Assembly (NCBI GenBank): GCA_046050465.1
Contig: JBJOPS010000050.1
Location: 1-64,000 of the forward strand
Length of the DNA stretch: 64,000 bases
From: Egaibacter sp046050465
Lineage (GTDB): Bacteria > Pseudomonadota > Gammaproteobacteria > Burkholderiales > Burkholderiaceae_C
Direction: 5' to 3'
Position numbers and translations under genes: made by a program. Within the stretch, counting starts at the first letter, position 1; each line of letters opens with the position of its first letter. The notes below the pieces were generated by a model. It had not been told where the DNA came from. It did no database searches and saw nothing but the letters and a program-made list of their open reading frames with translations. Of this stretch, positions 45,353 through 54,726 are shown in pieces.

Positions 45353-45437
45353 GGCAATTTCTGGAAATTGCCGTTTTTTCAAAATGCCTGAGCCCATGCC
45401 GTAGCGTTGCGCGCAGTCCGAGCGTGCATTTTGAAAA
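45353..45437 (+). promoter_or_regulatory. Structured pckG leader with two dyads
   Basis: First dyad: GGCAATTTC-TG-GAAATTGCC (45353-45372), followed at once by a T-run (GTTTTTTC), like an intrinsic terminator or a short operator. Second dyad: TTTTCAAAATGC (45376-45387) and GCATTTTGAAAA (45426-45437), a perfect 12-bp inverted repeat around 38 nt. Both precede the ATG at 45466. Attenuation of pckG is inferred. The whole gap from 45031 to 45465 otherwise contains only repeat copy D and the GTAAC element. Confidence 0.5.
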
Positions 45438-45465
45438 GACTATTTTCAACTTCCGGAGCTTTTCA

Positions 45466-47367
45466 ATGAACTCACCCGTGATGCGGGGGCTGAACCTCAA
45501 CGCCCCCATCCATGTCAAAAACGCGCACCTGATAGCCTGGGTGGCCGACATGGCCGCCCTGACCAAGCCTGACCACATTTACTGGTGCGACGGCAGCGAC
45601 GAGGAATACAACCGCCTGTGCCAGCAGCTGGTGGACAGCGGCACCTTCAAAAAGCTCAACCCGGCCAAACGGCCCAATTCGTTCCTGGCCTGCTCGGACC
45701 CCAGCGACGTGGCCCGCGTGGAAGACCGCACCTTCATCTGCTGCGAGAAAAAGGAAAACGCCGGCCCCACCAACAACTGGATGGCGCCGAACGAGATGCG
45801 GGCCACCTTGCAGCCCCTGTTTGACGGCTGCATGAAGGGCCGCACCATGTATGTGGTGCCGTTCTCCATGGGCCCGATCGGCAGCCCGATTGCACACATC
45901 GGCATCGAGCTGTCCGACAGCGCCTATGTTGCCGTGAACATGAAAATCATGACCCGCATGGGCAAGGCGGTATATGACGTGCTGGGCGTGAATGGTGAAT
46001 TTGTGCCCTGCGTGCACACGGTCGGCGCACCGCTGCAAGCTGGTCAGGCCGACGTGAAATGGCCCTGCAACAAGACGAAGTACATCGTCCATTACCCCGA
46101 GACGCGCGAAATCTGGTCTTATGGTTCGGGCTACGGCGGCAACGCACTGCTGGGCAAGAAGTGTTTTGCACTGCGCATCGCGTCCAACATGGGCCGTGCA
46201 GCATCGGAAGGCGCAACCGGAAACCCCGGCTGGCTGGCCGAGCACATGCTGATTCTGGGCGTGACCAATCCGCAGGGAAAAAAATACCACGTGGCGGCAG
46301 CGTTCCCCAGTGCCTGCGGCAAAACGAATTTCTCGATGATGGTGCCACCCGCCGGTTTTGATGGCTGGAGCGTGACCACGATTGGTGACGACATTGCCTG
46401 GATCAAACCCGGTGCTGACGGCCGCCTGCGCGCCATCAATCCGGAAGCGGGCTACTTTGGCGTGGCCCCCGGCACCAACCTGAAAACCAACCCGAACTGC
46501 ATGGCTAGCCTGAACAAGAACGTCATTTTCACCAACGTCGCACTCACCGATGACGGCGACGTGTGGTGGGAAGGTCTGGAGCAGGACACCGGCAGCCTGC
46601 CAGATCACCTGATCGACTGGCAGGGCAAGGACTGGACACCAGCCATCGCCAAGGCGACCGGGGAGAATGGCAAGCTCAAGCCGGCCGCCCACCCCAACTC
46701 ACGCTTCACGGTGGCAGCCACCAACAACCCGGCGCTGGACCCGGCCTGGGACGACCCCGCAGGTGTGCCAATTGACGCGTTCATCTTCGGTGGCCGTCGC
46801 TCGACCACCGTGCCGCTGGTCACCCAGGGTCGCAACTGGGTGGAAGGCGTTTACATGGCCGCCACCATGGGCAGCGAAACGACGGCCGCCATTGCCGGGC
46901 AACAAGGTGTGGTGCGACGCGATCCATTTGCCATGATTGCGTTCGCCGGCTACAACATGAGCGACTATTTCAACCACTGGCTGCAGATGGGCGAAAAACT
47001 GTCCGCCGCCGACGTGGCCGTGCCCAAGATTTTCACCACCAACTGGTTCCGCAAGGGCGCCGACGGCAAGTTCGTCTGGCCCGGCTACGGCGAAAACATG
47101 CGCGTGCTGAAGTGGATGATTGACCGCATTGAAGACACAGTGCCCGGTGTTGACCACCCCTTCGGCGTGAGCCCGTCTTACGACGAACTCAACTGGGACG
47201 GGCTGGACTTTACTGCCGAGCAATTCCACACCGTCACCAGCTTTGACAACGCCGCCTGGACGGCCGAGCTGGAGTTGCACACTGCCTTGTTCACCCAATT
47301 GCAGCACAACCTGCCCAAAGAGCTGGAAGCAACCCGCGCCCAGCTGGAGAAGCGGCTGGCAGCCTGA
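45466..47367 (+). CDS. pckG: Phosphoenolpyruvate carboxykinase (GTP)
   Basis: Converts oxaloacetate and GTP to phosphoenolpyruvate, CO2 and GDP, the entry to gluconeogenesis from C4 acids. The protein is 633 aa, the usual size. Motifs: [20 protein letters not shown], the kinase-type loop [13 protein letters not shown] (about 281-293), [35 protein letters not shown] and [16 protein letters not shown]. The ATG at 45466 has GGAG 8 nt upstream, after a structured leader. A terminator follows. The GTP form, not the ATP form, is what the sequence shows. Confidence 0.97.
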   Translation: MNSPVMRGLNLNAPIHVKNAHLIAWVADMAALTKPDHIYWCDGSDEEYNRLCQQLVDSGTFKKLNPAKRPNSFLACSDPSDVARVEDRTFICCEKKENAGPTNNWMAPNEMRATLQPLFDGCMKGRTMYVVPFSMGPIGSPIAHIGIELSDSAYVAVNMKIMTRMGKAVYDVLGVNGEFVPCVHTVGAPLQAGQADVKWPCNKTKYIVHYPETREIWSYGSGYGGNALLGKKCFALRIASNMGRAASEGATGNPGWLAEHMLILGVTNPQGKKYHVAAAFPSACGKTNFSMMVPPAGFDGWSVTTIGDDIAWIKPGADGRLRAINPEAGYFGVAPGTNLKTNPNCMASLNKNVIFTNVALTDDGDVWWEGLEQDTGSLPDHLIDWQGKDWTPAIAKATGENGKLKPAAHPNSRFTVAATNNPALDPAWDDPAGVPIDAFIFGGRRSTTVPLVTQGRNWVEGVYMAATMGSETTAAIAGQQGVVRRDPFAMIAFAGYNMSDYFNHWLQMGEKLSAADVAVPKIFTTNWFRKGADGKFVWPGYGENMRVLKWMIDRIEDTVPGVDHPFGVSPSYDELNWDGLDFTAEQFHTVTSFDNAAWTAELELHTALFTQLQHNLPKELEATRAQLEKRLAA

Positions 47368-47412
47368 TAACGGCTCTTTTCAATCCTTTCAGGTGGTCTG
47401 TGACCGGACAAC

Positions 47413-47440
47413 AAAAAAGCCACCCGCAGGTGGCTTTTCC
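47413..47440. terminator. Rho-independent terminator, probably two-way
   Basis: AAAAGCCACC (47415-47424), the loop CGCA, then GGTGGCTTTT (47429-47438). The A-run before and T-run after the stem would serve both pckG and the convergent membrane-protein gene. Confidence 0.85.
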
Positions 47441-47474
47441 TATTTCGCAGCAGTCCGAGGGCTCAAGCGAAATA

Positions 47475-48197
47475 TCAGGCGATTTGCCGCAGGTTGGCGG
47501 GAATTCCCACCAGAAATGAGCGCTTCACCACCCGCTTCACAGCCGGATAACGCATGGCCGTGGCGCGAATTTCAGCCAGCGCGGCTTCCTGGGCAATCGG
47601 GTCCTGAATGGCCAAGGCAGTGGTTTCAGCGCGGCGCACGGCTTCCTGCAGGTCTTCCATCAGGCGTGGGTCGCTCATGGCGGCATTCCACATCAAGCGG
47701 TCAGACTCGGCACGCGCCTTCAGCGCTTCCTTGTGGGCCAACGCGGACTTGACGGCTGGCTCGGCAATCAATTCCTGCTGCACTTCAGCCCGGCTTATTG
47801 CGGCCTGGATATCAGCCATCACGCGTGGATCTTGCCGGGCGGTATTCAATAGGTGAGCATCGGCACGATCTTGGGCCAGACGTTTGGCCCATTGCTGGGC
47901 TCCCACAGTCATTCGTGCGGCAAACGTACGGGCGGCGTTGGCAAACAGTGCCAGCACCGCAAAAGTAACAGCCCACAGGACAACCCAGGCGGTCAGCAAA
48001 TGCCCGTCCGCCCAAGTGTCAATCATCTGATCGGCCACTGACACAAACGCAGCGACACCGCCAGCCAACAACAATGTAGCCAGGCCGCGGGAGCCATTCA
48101 GGCTGCGGCGCATTCCCGCAAAGTACTGGAGTGCAAACTCGGCACGCTCAACGCCGCCGTGAGTTTTAGGAAATTCAGTATGGGTAAAGCTAATCAT
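47475..48197 (-). CDS. Membrane protein of unknown function with internal duplication
   Basis: A 240-aa protein with two hydrophobic helices (about 37-58 and 67-90) followed by a long, charged, helical cytoplasmic part. Two copies of one motif occur in that part: HLLNTARQDPRVMADIQAAI (about 115-134) and LMWNAAMSDPRLMEDLQEAV (about 168-187), sharing DPR.M.D.Q.A..RAE. I do not recognise the family. The ATG at 48197 (MISFTHTEFPKTHGG) is chosen because GGGAAACCC precedes it; the frame extends to 48242. It diverges from a LysR gene, with an inverted repeat between them. Confidence 0.72.
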   Translation of the reverse strand: MISFTHTEFPKTHGGVERAEFALQYFAGMRRSLNGSRGLATLLLAGGVAAFVSVADQMIDTWADGHLLTAWVVLWAVTFAVLALFANAARTFAARMTVGAQQWAKRLAQDRADAHLLNTARQDPRVMADIQAAISRAEVQQELIAEPAVKSALAHKEALKARAESDRLMWNAAMSDPRLMEDLQEAVRRAETTALAIQDPIAQEAALAEIRATAMRYPAVKRVVKRSFLVGIPANLRQIA

Positions 48198-48268
48198 GAT
48201 GGGTTTCCCTTTCATTGGAGCGGAGTCACAAAGCCTTCGCACACCCAGATGTTAGGGTTTGCACTAAT

Positions 48269-48301
48269 ATAGTTCAACTTTATTATGATGATATGAACTA
48301 T
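48269..48301. promoter_or_regulatory. Inverted repeat in divergent LysR promoter
   Basis: ATAGTTCA (48269-48276) and TGAACTAT (48294-48301) are perfect inverted arms 17 nt apart, between the LysR gene and the divergent membrane-protein gene. This is the expected place for a LysR operator. Confidence 0.5.
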
Positions 48302-48318
48302 TCACAATGGTGATATTT

Positions 48319-49293
48319 ATGCCCCAACAAGCCGCCTCACTCCCGCCCAACTTCCGTACGCTGGATCTGAATCTGTTGCGCGTTTTCGACGAGGTCATGG
48401 CCGAGAGGAACCTCACCCGTGCGGCACGAAACCTCTCGCTCACGCAACCTGCTGTCAGCAATGCATTGCGCCGGCTTCGGGAAACGCTGGGCGATGAACT
48501 GGTGCGCCGTGGCGGGCAGGGCATGGAGCCCACGCCGCGGGCGTTAACCCTCTGGCCCGCGGTGCGGGAGGCGTTGCGTCAGCTACAGGAGTCGCTTGTC
48601 CCCAGCACGTTTGTGCCGCAGGAAGCCACCACCGCGTTTTCACTGGCCATGGCCGATGCAACCGCAGCGGAGCTGATGCCTGGCCTGATTGAAACGCTGG
48701 AAACCACCGCCCCCGGTGTATCGCTACGGGTGGTTCCGCTCGCCACCCGGGATCCCCGGCGGCTGCTCGATGATGAAGCCGCCGATCTGGCTGTCGGGTA
48801 CTTTCCGGCCGCTTTGGCAGACCTGACCGCTCGCGCCCAGGTCGGTAAAGCTGTTGCTTTTGCACATCGACGTTTGTATGAAGGGAAATACGTGAGCGTC
48901 ATGCGACGTGACCACCCACTTGCGACTGGTCCCTTCACACTTAACCGTTTTTGCGCAGCCAGGCATCTTTTGGTCAGTTTTTCTGGTCGTCCATTCGGTT
49001 TTATAGATGAGGCTCTTGCGACGCTGGGGCGCGAACGGCGGGTAGTGCTCACGGTGAATCAGTTTTTCACGGCAGGCCGCGTGGTGGCGAAATCAGATTT
49101 GCTGTCCGTTATGCCCTACCATTTTGTCGCCATCAGTGGCATTTCGGACGAACTGGTCGTACGCGAATTGCCGTTTACTGTGCCACCCATTCTGGTCAAC
49201 GCGCTGTGGCATTTGCGTGAAGCGCACAACAGCGCCCATATCTGGCTGCGCAAGATCGTGGCGGAGGCAGCCGAGCGCGCGTTTCCGGCGTGA
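48319..49293 (+). CDS. LysR-family transcription regulator
   Basis: A 324-aa LysR regulator (328 aa if ATG 48307 is used). The N-terminal helix-turn-helix reads LRVFDEVMAERNLTRAARNLSLTQPAVSNALRRLRETLGDELVRR. The co-inducer domain follows (FSLAMADATAAELMPGLIETLE). The LTQPAVSNALRRLR form with a GGQGM turn is typical of the NodD/LinR-like branch. The target is probably the divergent membrane-protein gene and itself. The 230 nt after the stop codon hold no gene that I can see. Confidence 0.9.
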   Translation: MPQQAASLPPNFRTLDLNLLRVFDEVMAERNLTRAARNLSLTQPAVSNALRRLRETLGDELVRRGGQGMEPTPRALTLWPAVREALRQLQESLVPSTFVPQEATTAFSLAMADATAAELMPGLIETLETTAPGVSLRVVPLATRDPRRLLDDEAADLAVGYFPAALADLTARAQVGKAVAFAHRRLYEGKYVSVMRRDHPLATGPFTLNRFCAARHLLVSFSGRPFGFIDEALATLGRERRVVLTVNQFFTAGRVVAKSDLLSVMPYHFVAISGISDELVVRELPFTVPPILVNALWHLREAHNSAHIWLRKIVAEAAERAFPA

Positions 49294-49523
49294 GCGATTG
49301 CTGCAACAGCAACAAGGCGCGAAGTAGCCGCACGCATCGTTGCGGTTTAGTTATTGATCAGTCTTCATGTCGAGCTGGGCTGCCCGTTCCAGGGCGCAGG
49401 GTAGGGCTCACCCACCAGCCCGCTCAGGATGCACTGCACTGCGGCCAGGAGTGCTTCACAGCAACCCGGTAAAGATGCTCCAGAAACTCGAGAGATTGCT
49501 GTAACGCGTCAGGGATAGACATT

Positions 49524-50522
49524 TCACTCGATGGTGACGTTAGCTTCCTTTACCAGCCGGGCAAAGCGTTCCGTGTCATCCTTGATTTGCTTGGCCATCT
49601 GCTGGGGAGTGTCACCAATCGGCTCGGCACCGATTTCTTCCATTTTCTTGCGGAAATCGGGGGCGGTGACGATTTTCACAATCTCTGCATTGAGACGTAC
49701 CACGATATCTTTGGGCGTTGCGGCAGGTGCCAATACGCCAAACCAGGTACCGAGATTGAATCCTTTGAGACCTGCTTCGTCCAGCGTTGGCACGTCTGGG
49801 AGAGAAGGCGACCGTTTTGCAGTGGTGACGGCCAGAGCGCGCAGCTTGCCCGCCTTGATCTGGGGGAGCACCGGTGTGATGGTGTCAAACGACATCGTGA
49901 TCTGACCTCCCAGCAGGTCAGTAGTCAGCGGGCCGCTGCCCTTGTAAGGCACATGCAAAATCTTCACGGCACCCATGCTTTCAAACTGGGAGCCAATCAG
50001 GTGCTGCCCCGTACCGTTACCGTTCGACCCATAGGTCAACTTATCCGGATCTGCCTTGGCCAGCGCCAGCAATTCCTTCACATTTTTGGCAGGTACGCTG
50101 GGGTTCACGACCAGTACGTTGGGCACCAGAGCCACCGTTGTGACCGGTGCGAGATCTTTCTGAAAATCGTACGGCAGTTTCTTGTAGACACTGGTAGCGA
50201 TGGTGTGATGCACCGCACCCATCAGAAGGGTGTAGCCATCTGGTTTGGCTTTTGTAACGAAATCAGCGCCCAGGGTCGCGCCCGCTCCTGGCTTGCTCTC
50301 CACGATCACGGGTTGACCCAACGCTTTGGATAACTCCTGCCCCACCGCGCGCGCCAGCACATCGGTGGTCCCGCCGCCCGGGAAGGGCACGATCAGACTG
50401 ACCGCCTTGGTCGGCCATCCGGGCGTGGCGGTTTGTGCAGCAACGCTGCTGGCGCCAACGACGCTCAACGCTATGGCTGCAGCAGACAACAAAGTTGAAG
50501 GACGATTGATGGGCTTGTACAT
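49524..50522 (-). CDS. Bug-family (TctC) tripartite tricarboxylate transporter binding protein
   Basis: A 332-aa periplasmic binding protein. The signal peptide is INRPSTLLSAAAIALSVVGA with cleavage near SVAAQTA. The mature protein shows WPTKAVSLIVPFPGGGTTDVLAR, ESKPGAGATLGADFV, YGSNGNGTGQHLIGSQFE and VPYKGSGPLTTDLLGGQI. The ribosome site is AGGAGA before the ATG at 50522. It starts 29 nt after the tartrate dehydrogenase gene on the same strand, so it likely delivers that enzyme's substrate (a dicarboxylate such as tartrate). The membrane partners are not in the window. Confidence 0.92.
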   Translation of the reverse strand: MYKPINRPSTLLSAAAIALSVVGASSVAAQTATPGWPTKAVSLIVPFPGGGTTDVLARAVGQELSKALGQPVIVESKPGAGATLGADFVTKAKPDGYTLLMGAVHHTIATSVYKKLPYDFQKDLAPVTTVALVPNVLVVNPSVPAKNVKELLALAKADPDKLTYGSNGNGTGQHLIGSQFESMGAVKILHVPYKGSGPLTTDLLGGQITMSFDTITPVLPQIKAGKLRALAVTTAKRSPSLPDVPTLDEAGLKGFNLGTWFGVLAPAATPKDIVVRLNAEIVKIVTAPDFRKKMEEIGAEPIGDTPQQMAKQIKDDTERFARLVKEANVTIE

Positions 50523-50551
50523 AGATGTCTCCTGAGTAATAAAAATAACGA

Positions 50552-51664
50552 TCAAAATTGGGCTCTTGCATCTGAGGCTTTAAATTTGGGCAAGGCTGCG
50601 CCTGCAATGCAATCACACACCGCCTGGGTTACTTCAGTCGTGGTGGCCTTGCCACCCAGGTCGCCGGTGTGCAGCGACTTGTCTGCGGTGACTTGCTCAA
50701 TGACGGACATCAGGGTTTTGGCAGCTGCCGTTTCTCCCAGATGATCCAGCAGCATCACGCAGCTCCAGAACGTGCCCACGGGGTTGGCCAGGCCCTTGCC
50801 CATGATGTCGAAGGCCGAACCATGAATAGGCTCGAACATGCTGGGATAGCGACGCTCGGGGTCGATGTTGCCGGTGGGTGCAATTCCCAGGCTGCCTGCC
50901 AATGCGGCTGCCAGGTCGCTCAGGATGTCAGCATGCAGGTTGGTAGCAACCAGTGTGTCCAGGGTAGCGGGGCGATTGACCATGCGGTCAGTACAGGCAT
51001 CCACCAGTATTTTGTCCCAAGTCACTTCGGGAAACTCTTTGGCTGTTTGCAACGCAATCTCGTCCCACATCACCATGGCATGGCGCTGGGCGTTGGACTT
51101 GGTGACCACGGTCAGCAGCTTGCGTGGGCGTGATGCAGCCAGCTTGAAGGCAAAACGCATGATGCGCTCCACACCCGCGCGGGTCATCATGCAAACATCG
51201 GTGGCTACTTCGATGGGATGGCCCTGGTGCGCCCTGCCCCCCACACCTGAGTATTCGCCCTCTGAGTTTTCGCGCACGATGACCCAATTGAGATCCTCAC
51301 GCCTGCAGTTCTTCAACGGGCCTTCAATACCTGGCAGGATACGCGTGGGACGCACGTTGGCGTACTGATCAAACCCCTGGCATATTTTGAGGCGCAGACC
51401 CCACAGCGTGATGTGATCCGGAATGTGTGGGTCGCCCGCCGAGCCAAACAGAATGGCGTCCATGTTGCGCAATGCGTCCAGGCCGTCTTGCGGCATCATT
51501 TCACCATGGGCGCGGTGCCAATCGCCGCCCCAGCCGAAGTTCTCGAAATCAAACTTGAAACTGTTGCTGACTGCGGCCAATGCCGTCAGCACCGTCTGGC
51601 CCGCAGGAATCACTTCTTTACCGATGCCGTCGCCAGGGATGCAGGCAATTTTGTATGTCTTCAT
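50552..51664 (-). CDS. ttuC: Tartrate dehydrogenase/decarboxylase-type 3-isopropylmalate dehydrogenase homologue
   Basis: A 370-aa member of the beta-decarboxylating dehydrogenase family. It has IACIPGDGIGKEVIPAG at the N-terminus, VRENSEGEYSGVGGR (substrate and metal binding), DACTDRMVNRPATLDTLVATNLHADILSDL (metal aspartates) and EPIHGSAFDIMGKGLANPVG. The DWHRAHGEMMPQDGLD stretch and the NSEGEYSG form are those of tartrate dehydrogenases rather than LeuB. It acts on tartrate or D-malate with NAD and Mn2+. It lies in an operon with a Bug gene and diverges from a LysR gene, as in ttu loci. Confidence 0.9.
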   Translation of the reverse strand: MKTYKIACIPGDGIGKEVIPAGQTVLTALAAVSNSFKFDFENFGWGGDWHRAHGEMMPQDGLDALRNMDAILFGSAGDPHIPDHITLWGLRLKICQGFDQYANVRPTRILPGIEGPLKNCRREDLNWVIVRENSEGEYSGVGGRAHQGHPIEVATDVCMMTRAGVERIMRFAFKLAASRPRKLLTVVTKSNAQRHAMVMWDEIALQTAKEFPEVTWDKILVDACTDRMVNRPATLDTLVATNLHADILSDLAAALAGSLGIAPTGNIDPERRYPSMFEPIHGSAFDIMGKGLANPVGTFWSCVMLLDHLGETAAAKTLMSVIEQVTADKSLHTGDLGGKATTTEVTQAVCDCIAGAALPKFKASDARAQF

Positions 51665-51713
51665 GAGGTATCTCCTGGGGGAATGAAACCAGGTCAGGGT
51701 TGAACAATGATTG

Positions 51714-51754
51714 AACTTTATGCCTTGCAATACACAATGGAAGTTCATAAAGTT
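51714..51754. promoter_or_regulatory. Inverted repeat between tartrate dehydrogenase and LysR genes
   Basis: AACTTTATG (51714-51722) and CATAAAGTT (51746-51754) form perfect 9-bp arms, 23 nt apart, in the 138-nt divergent promoter region. A LysR operator is the natural reading. Confidence 0.5.
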
Positions 51755-51802
51755 ACATCATTGTTTACTTTGAATTAATAATTTAATTTACGCACTCAAC
51801 CC

Positions 51803-52717
51803 ATGCCCACTCCTTCCTCCGCTCCTTCCGAGATGCTGTTTTTCAGCACACTGGTGCGCTATGGCAGCTTCTCGGCCACTGCACGAGAACTGGATGTGAC
51901 CACGCCCGCCATCAGTAAACGCTTATCACAAATGGAGGCGCGCCTGGGCGTGCAGTTGCTGATTCGCACCACGCGGCGCATCAGCCTCACTCCCGAGGGG
52001 GAGATTTACCTGGTGCAGGCGCGGCGCATTCTGGCCGACATTGACGACATGGAGCAGCTGGTAACCCGCGCAGTGGTTGCCCCCAAGGGGTTGCTTCGTG
52101 TGAACGCCACACTGGGCTTTGGCCGCAGCAATATTGCGCCGCTGATCTCGCAATTTGCCAAGCGCTACCCCGAAGTGCAAATTCAACTGCAGCTCACCGT
52201 CAATCCACCACCACTAAACGAGGACGCCTTTGATGTGTGTATCCGTTTTGGTGAGCCCCCCGATGCCCGAGTTATTGCCCGGCGCATCGCTTCCAATCGG
52301 CGTCTGCTATGTGCTTCACCCGCGTATCTCGCGAAACATGTCGCCCCTCAGGTACCGAACGATTTAACACGACACAACTGCGTTGGCATCCGGCAAGGTG
52401 ACGAGGCCTACGGCATCTGGCACCTTACGTCGGCCAAACGCACCGAGACAGTCAAGGTGCGTGGCAGCCTGAGCACCAATGATGGAGAGATTGCGGTGAA
52501 CTGGGCGCTTGCTGGCCATGGCATTTTGATGCGTGCCGAATGGGACATTGCCAAGTATCTGAAAAGCGGGCGGCTATGCCAGGTCCTGGAAAACTGGCAA
52601 ACACCCCCCGCCGACATCTACGCCGTGTATCCGCAACGTCACCACACGGCAGCGCGGGTGCGTGCGTTCGTGGACTACGTGGTGGAAGCGTTCTCAACGC
52701 CAGCGGGCTCGACATGA
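51803..52717 (+). CDS. LysR-family transcription regulator, probable tartrate regulator
   Basis: A 304-aa LysR protein. The helix-turn-helix region is FFSTLVRYGSFSATARELDVTTPAISKRLSQMEARLGVQLL, and the effector domain includes LLRVNATLGFGRSNIAPLISQFAKRYPEVQIQLQLT. Typical for the branch, RTTRRISLTPEGEIYL follows the first domain. It diverges from the tartrate dehydrogenase gene and should control it. The stop codon overlaps the ATG of a small frame (52714). Confidence 0.92.
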   Translation: MPTPSSAPSEMLFFSTLVRYGSFSATARELDVTTPAISKRLSQMEARLGVQLLIRTTRRISLTPEGEIYLVQARRILADIDDMEQLVTRAVVAPKGLLRVNATLGFGRSNIAPLISQFAKRYPEVQIQLQLTVNPPPLNEDAFDVCIRFGEPPDARVIARRIASNRRLLCASPAYLAKHVAPQVPNDLTRHNCVGIRQGDEAYGIWHLTSAKRTETVKVRGSLSTNDGEIAVNWALAGHGILMRAEWDIAKYLKSGRLCQVLENWQTPPADIYAVYPQRHHTAARVRAFVDYVVEAFSTPAGST

Positions 52718-52902
52718 CAATGCCGGTCATGGCTTGGGCATCCGATGGCAACATCCAGAATGGGTGTTTTGTGGGCCAGACAGCACCGCGCAATTGGCGT
52801 GGCCAATTCATGCCGGCCGGGCGCTTTGACGAAACAACCACTGTCATCACCCGCTTTGCGCCGAGTTTGCAAAGTGCCGCCCCGTTGCTGAACTACAACT
52901 AA
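52714..52902 (+). CDS. Short open frame of doubtful status, 62 aa
   Basis: A 62-aa frame starting with an ATGA overlap on the LysR gene and ending 3 nt into the convergent dehydratase gene. It encodes MTMPVMAWASDGNIQNGCF and ends FAPSLQSAAPLLNYN. It has no helix or signal and I recognise no family. It fills the 181 nt between the two genes and may be chance or a remnant of another gene. Confidence 0.2.
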   Translation: MTMPVMAWASDGNIQNGCFVGQTAPRNWRGQFMPAGRFDETTTVITRFAPSLQSAAPLLNYN

Positions 52903-54635
52903 TGGTTATCGCGCGGGACAAAGGCCCCTCGTTTGCCAACCAGAAAGTCCAGATCAACACCTTCATCAGCTTGCAGAACATGATCGACGTACAGCTTCCA
53001 GTAGCCGGAACTCAGCGGCGGCGGCGGAGCGACCCATTCAGAAAGCCGTCTTGCAAGCTCCTCATTACTGACATGCAAATGTAGCCGTCTCTGAGGCACA
53101 TCGAGTTCAATCAGATCACCGTTTTGCACGACGGCCAGTGGGCCGCCAGCGGCCGCTTCCGGCGCAGTGTGAAGCACGACCGTTCCATAGGCCGTTCCGC
53201 TCATGCGAGCATCACTGATTCGCACCATGTCAGTAATGCCCTTACGCAGCACTTTGGGTGGCAGGGGCATGTTGCCTACCTCTGCCATGCCCGGATACCC
53301 CTTGGGCCCACAGTTCTTCAAGACCAGCACACATGTTTCATCTACATCCAGCGACTCGTCGTCGATTCGATTGTGAAAGTCTTCAATGTTTTCGAACACC
53401 ACGGCGCGGCCCGTGTGAACCATCAGCGAAGGTGTTGCCGCGCTGGGCTTGATGACAGCCCCGCGAGGTGAGAGGTTGCCTCGCAGGATTGCGATACCAG
53501 CTTTCTCCTTAAATGGAGTGGCCAGCGGCATGATCACCTCTGTGTTGTAGTTTTGTGCGTCCCCGATATTCTCGCCCACAGTCAAACCATTTGCCGTCAT
53601 TGCGCTGGTATGCAGATGCTGGGCTATCTCCTTCATCACGACCGGTAAACCACCTGCATAACAAAAATCCTCCATCAGGAATTTCCCGGATGGCTGCAGG
53701 TTGACCAGACATGGCAACTCGCTGGCAAGGCGATCAAAGTCCTCTACCTTCAGCTTCACGCCCATACGACCTGCCATGGCAATCAGGTGAATCACCGCGT
53801 TGGTGGACCCACCAATCGCAGCAAGGGTTTTTATCGCGTTCTCGAACGCCTCACGGGTAAGAATCTTCGACAGGATGAGGTCCTCGTGCACCATTTCGAC
53901 CGCTCGCCGGCCAGCCATGCGCGCCAGTACATTGCGTCGTCCATCCACAGCCGGATAAGCAGCATTGCCAGGCAAACCAATGCCCAGCGCCTCCACCATG
54001 CTCGCCATCGTCGAAGCCGTTCCCATGGTCATGCAGTGCCCATGGCTGCGATGCATGCAACTCTCGGCCTCAAAAAAGTCCGCCAGCTTCAGCGTGCCTG
54101 CGCGAACCTGCTCACTCATGCTCCATACGCCTGTTCCAGAGCCCAGCTCTTGCCCTCGCCATTTGCCACTCAGCATGGGGCCGCCACTCACGCCAATTGT
54201 TGGCAAATCAACGCTTGCAGCGCCCATTACCAACGATGGCGTGGTCTTGTCACAGCCCATCAGCAGCACCACCCCATCAATGGGATTGCCACGAATACTT
54301 TCTTCAACATCCATGCTCGCGAGATTGCGGTAAAGCATGGCAGTGGGACGCAACAAAGTTTCCCCAAGCGACATCACCGGAAACTCCAGCGGAAACCCGC
54401 CTGCCTCATAAACACCAATTTTGACTTGCTCCGCAATGGTACGGAAGTGGCTGTTGCAGGGCGTCAATTCGCTGAAGGTGTTGCAGATCCCAATCACCGG
54501 CCGACCATCAAATTGATCATGCGGCACACCCTTGCCCTTGACCCAACTGCGGTAGGCAAAACCATCACGATCCTGACGACCAAACCATTGTTGGCTGCGG
54601 AGTTCTTCTGGTCTTTTCTTGAGAGCTTTTGTCAT
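52899..54635 (-). CDS. IlvD/Edd-family sugar-acid dehydratase
   Basis: A 578-aa iron-sulphur dehydratase. Motifs: PVIGICNTFSELTPCNSHF (first Fe-S cysteine near residue 60), GVVLLMGCDKTTPSLVMGAASVDLPTI, and ESCMHRSHGHCMTMGTASTMASMVEALG. The RSQQWFGRQDRDGFAYRSWVKGKG start and the length place it in the branch of L-arabinonate/D-xylonate/gluconate dehydratases rather than IlvD proper. It removes water from an aldonic acid to give a 2-keto-3-deoxy acid. The ATG at 54635 is preferred to the frame start at 54692. It diverges from the hydroxyacid dehydrogenase gene of the sugar-acid cluster, from which the link is inferred. Confidence 0.88.
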   Translation of the reverse strand: MTKALKKRPEELRSQQWFGRQDRDGFAYRSWVKGKGVPHDQFDGRPVIGICNTFSELTPCNSHFRTIAEQVKIGVYEAGGFPLEFPVMSLGETLLRPTAMLYRNLASMDVEESIRGNPIDGVVLLMGCDKTTPSLVMGAASVDLPTIGVSGGPMLSGKWRGQELGSGTGVWSMSEQVRAGTLKLADFFEAESCMHRSHGHCMTMGTASTMASMVEALGIGLPGNAAYPAVDGRRNVLARMAGRRAVEMVHEDLILSKILTREAFENAIKTLAAIGGSTNAVIHLIAMAGRMGVKLKVEDFDRLASELPCLVNLQPSGKFLMEDFCYAGGLPVVMKEIAQHLHTSAMTANGLTVGENIGDAQNYNTEVIMPLATPFKEKAGIAILRGNLSPRGAVIKPSAATPSLMVHTGRAVVFENIEDFHNRIDDESLDVDETCVLVLKNCGPKGYPGMAEVGNMPLPPKVLRKGITDMVRISDARMSGTAYGTVVLHTAPEAAAGGPLAVVQNGDLIELDVPQRRLHLHVSNEELARRLSEWVAPPPPLSSGYWKLYVDHVLQADEGVDLDFLVGKRGAFVPRDNH

Positions 54636-54694
54636 GGTGCGGCGTAGGAATCGTTGGAAAACAGGGTTTACCCCAGAGTCTGGATTATTCAATC

Positions 54695-54704
54695 ATCATA
54701 TGAT
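54695..54704. promoter_or_regulatory. Palindrome in the divergent sugar-acid promoter
   Basis: ATCATATGAT is a perfect 10-nt palindrome between the dehydratase gene and the hydroxyacid dehydrogenase gene, 23 nt before the latter's start. It is a candidate operator for the GntR-type regulator encoded at 55677. Confidence 0.35.
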
Positions 54705-54726
54705 AAACATCACACAAGCTATTTGA

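Noticed and set aside
48241..51760. Similar AACTTTAT and CACAATGG words in the two LysR promoter regions
   Set aside because: The words are short, their spacing differs, and AT-rich promoters easily share them; not enough to claim a common operator.
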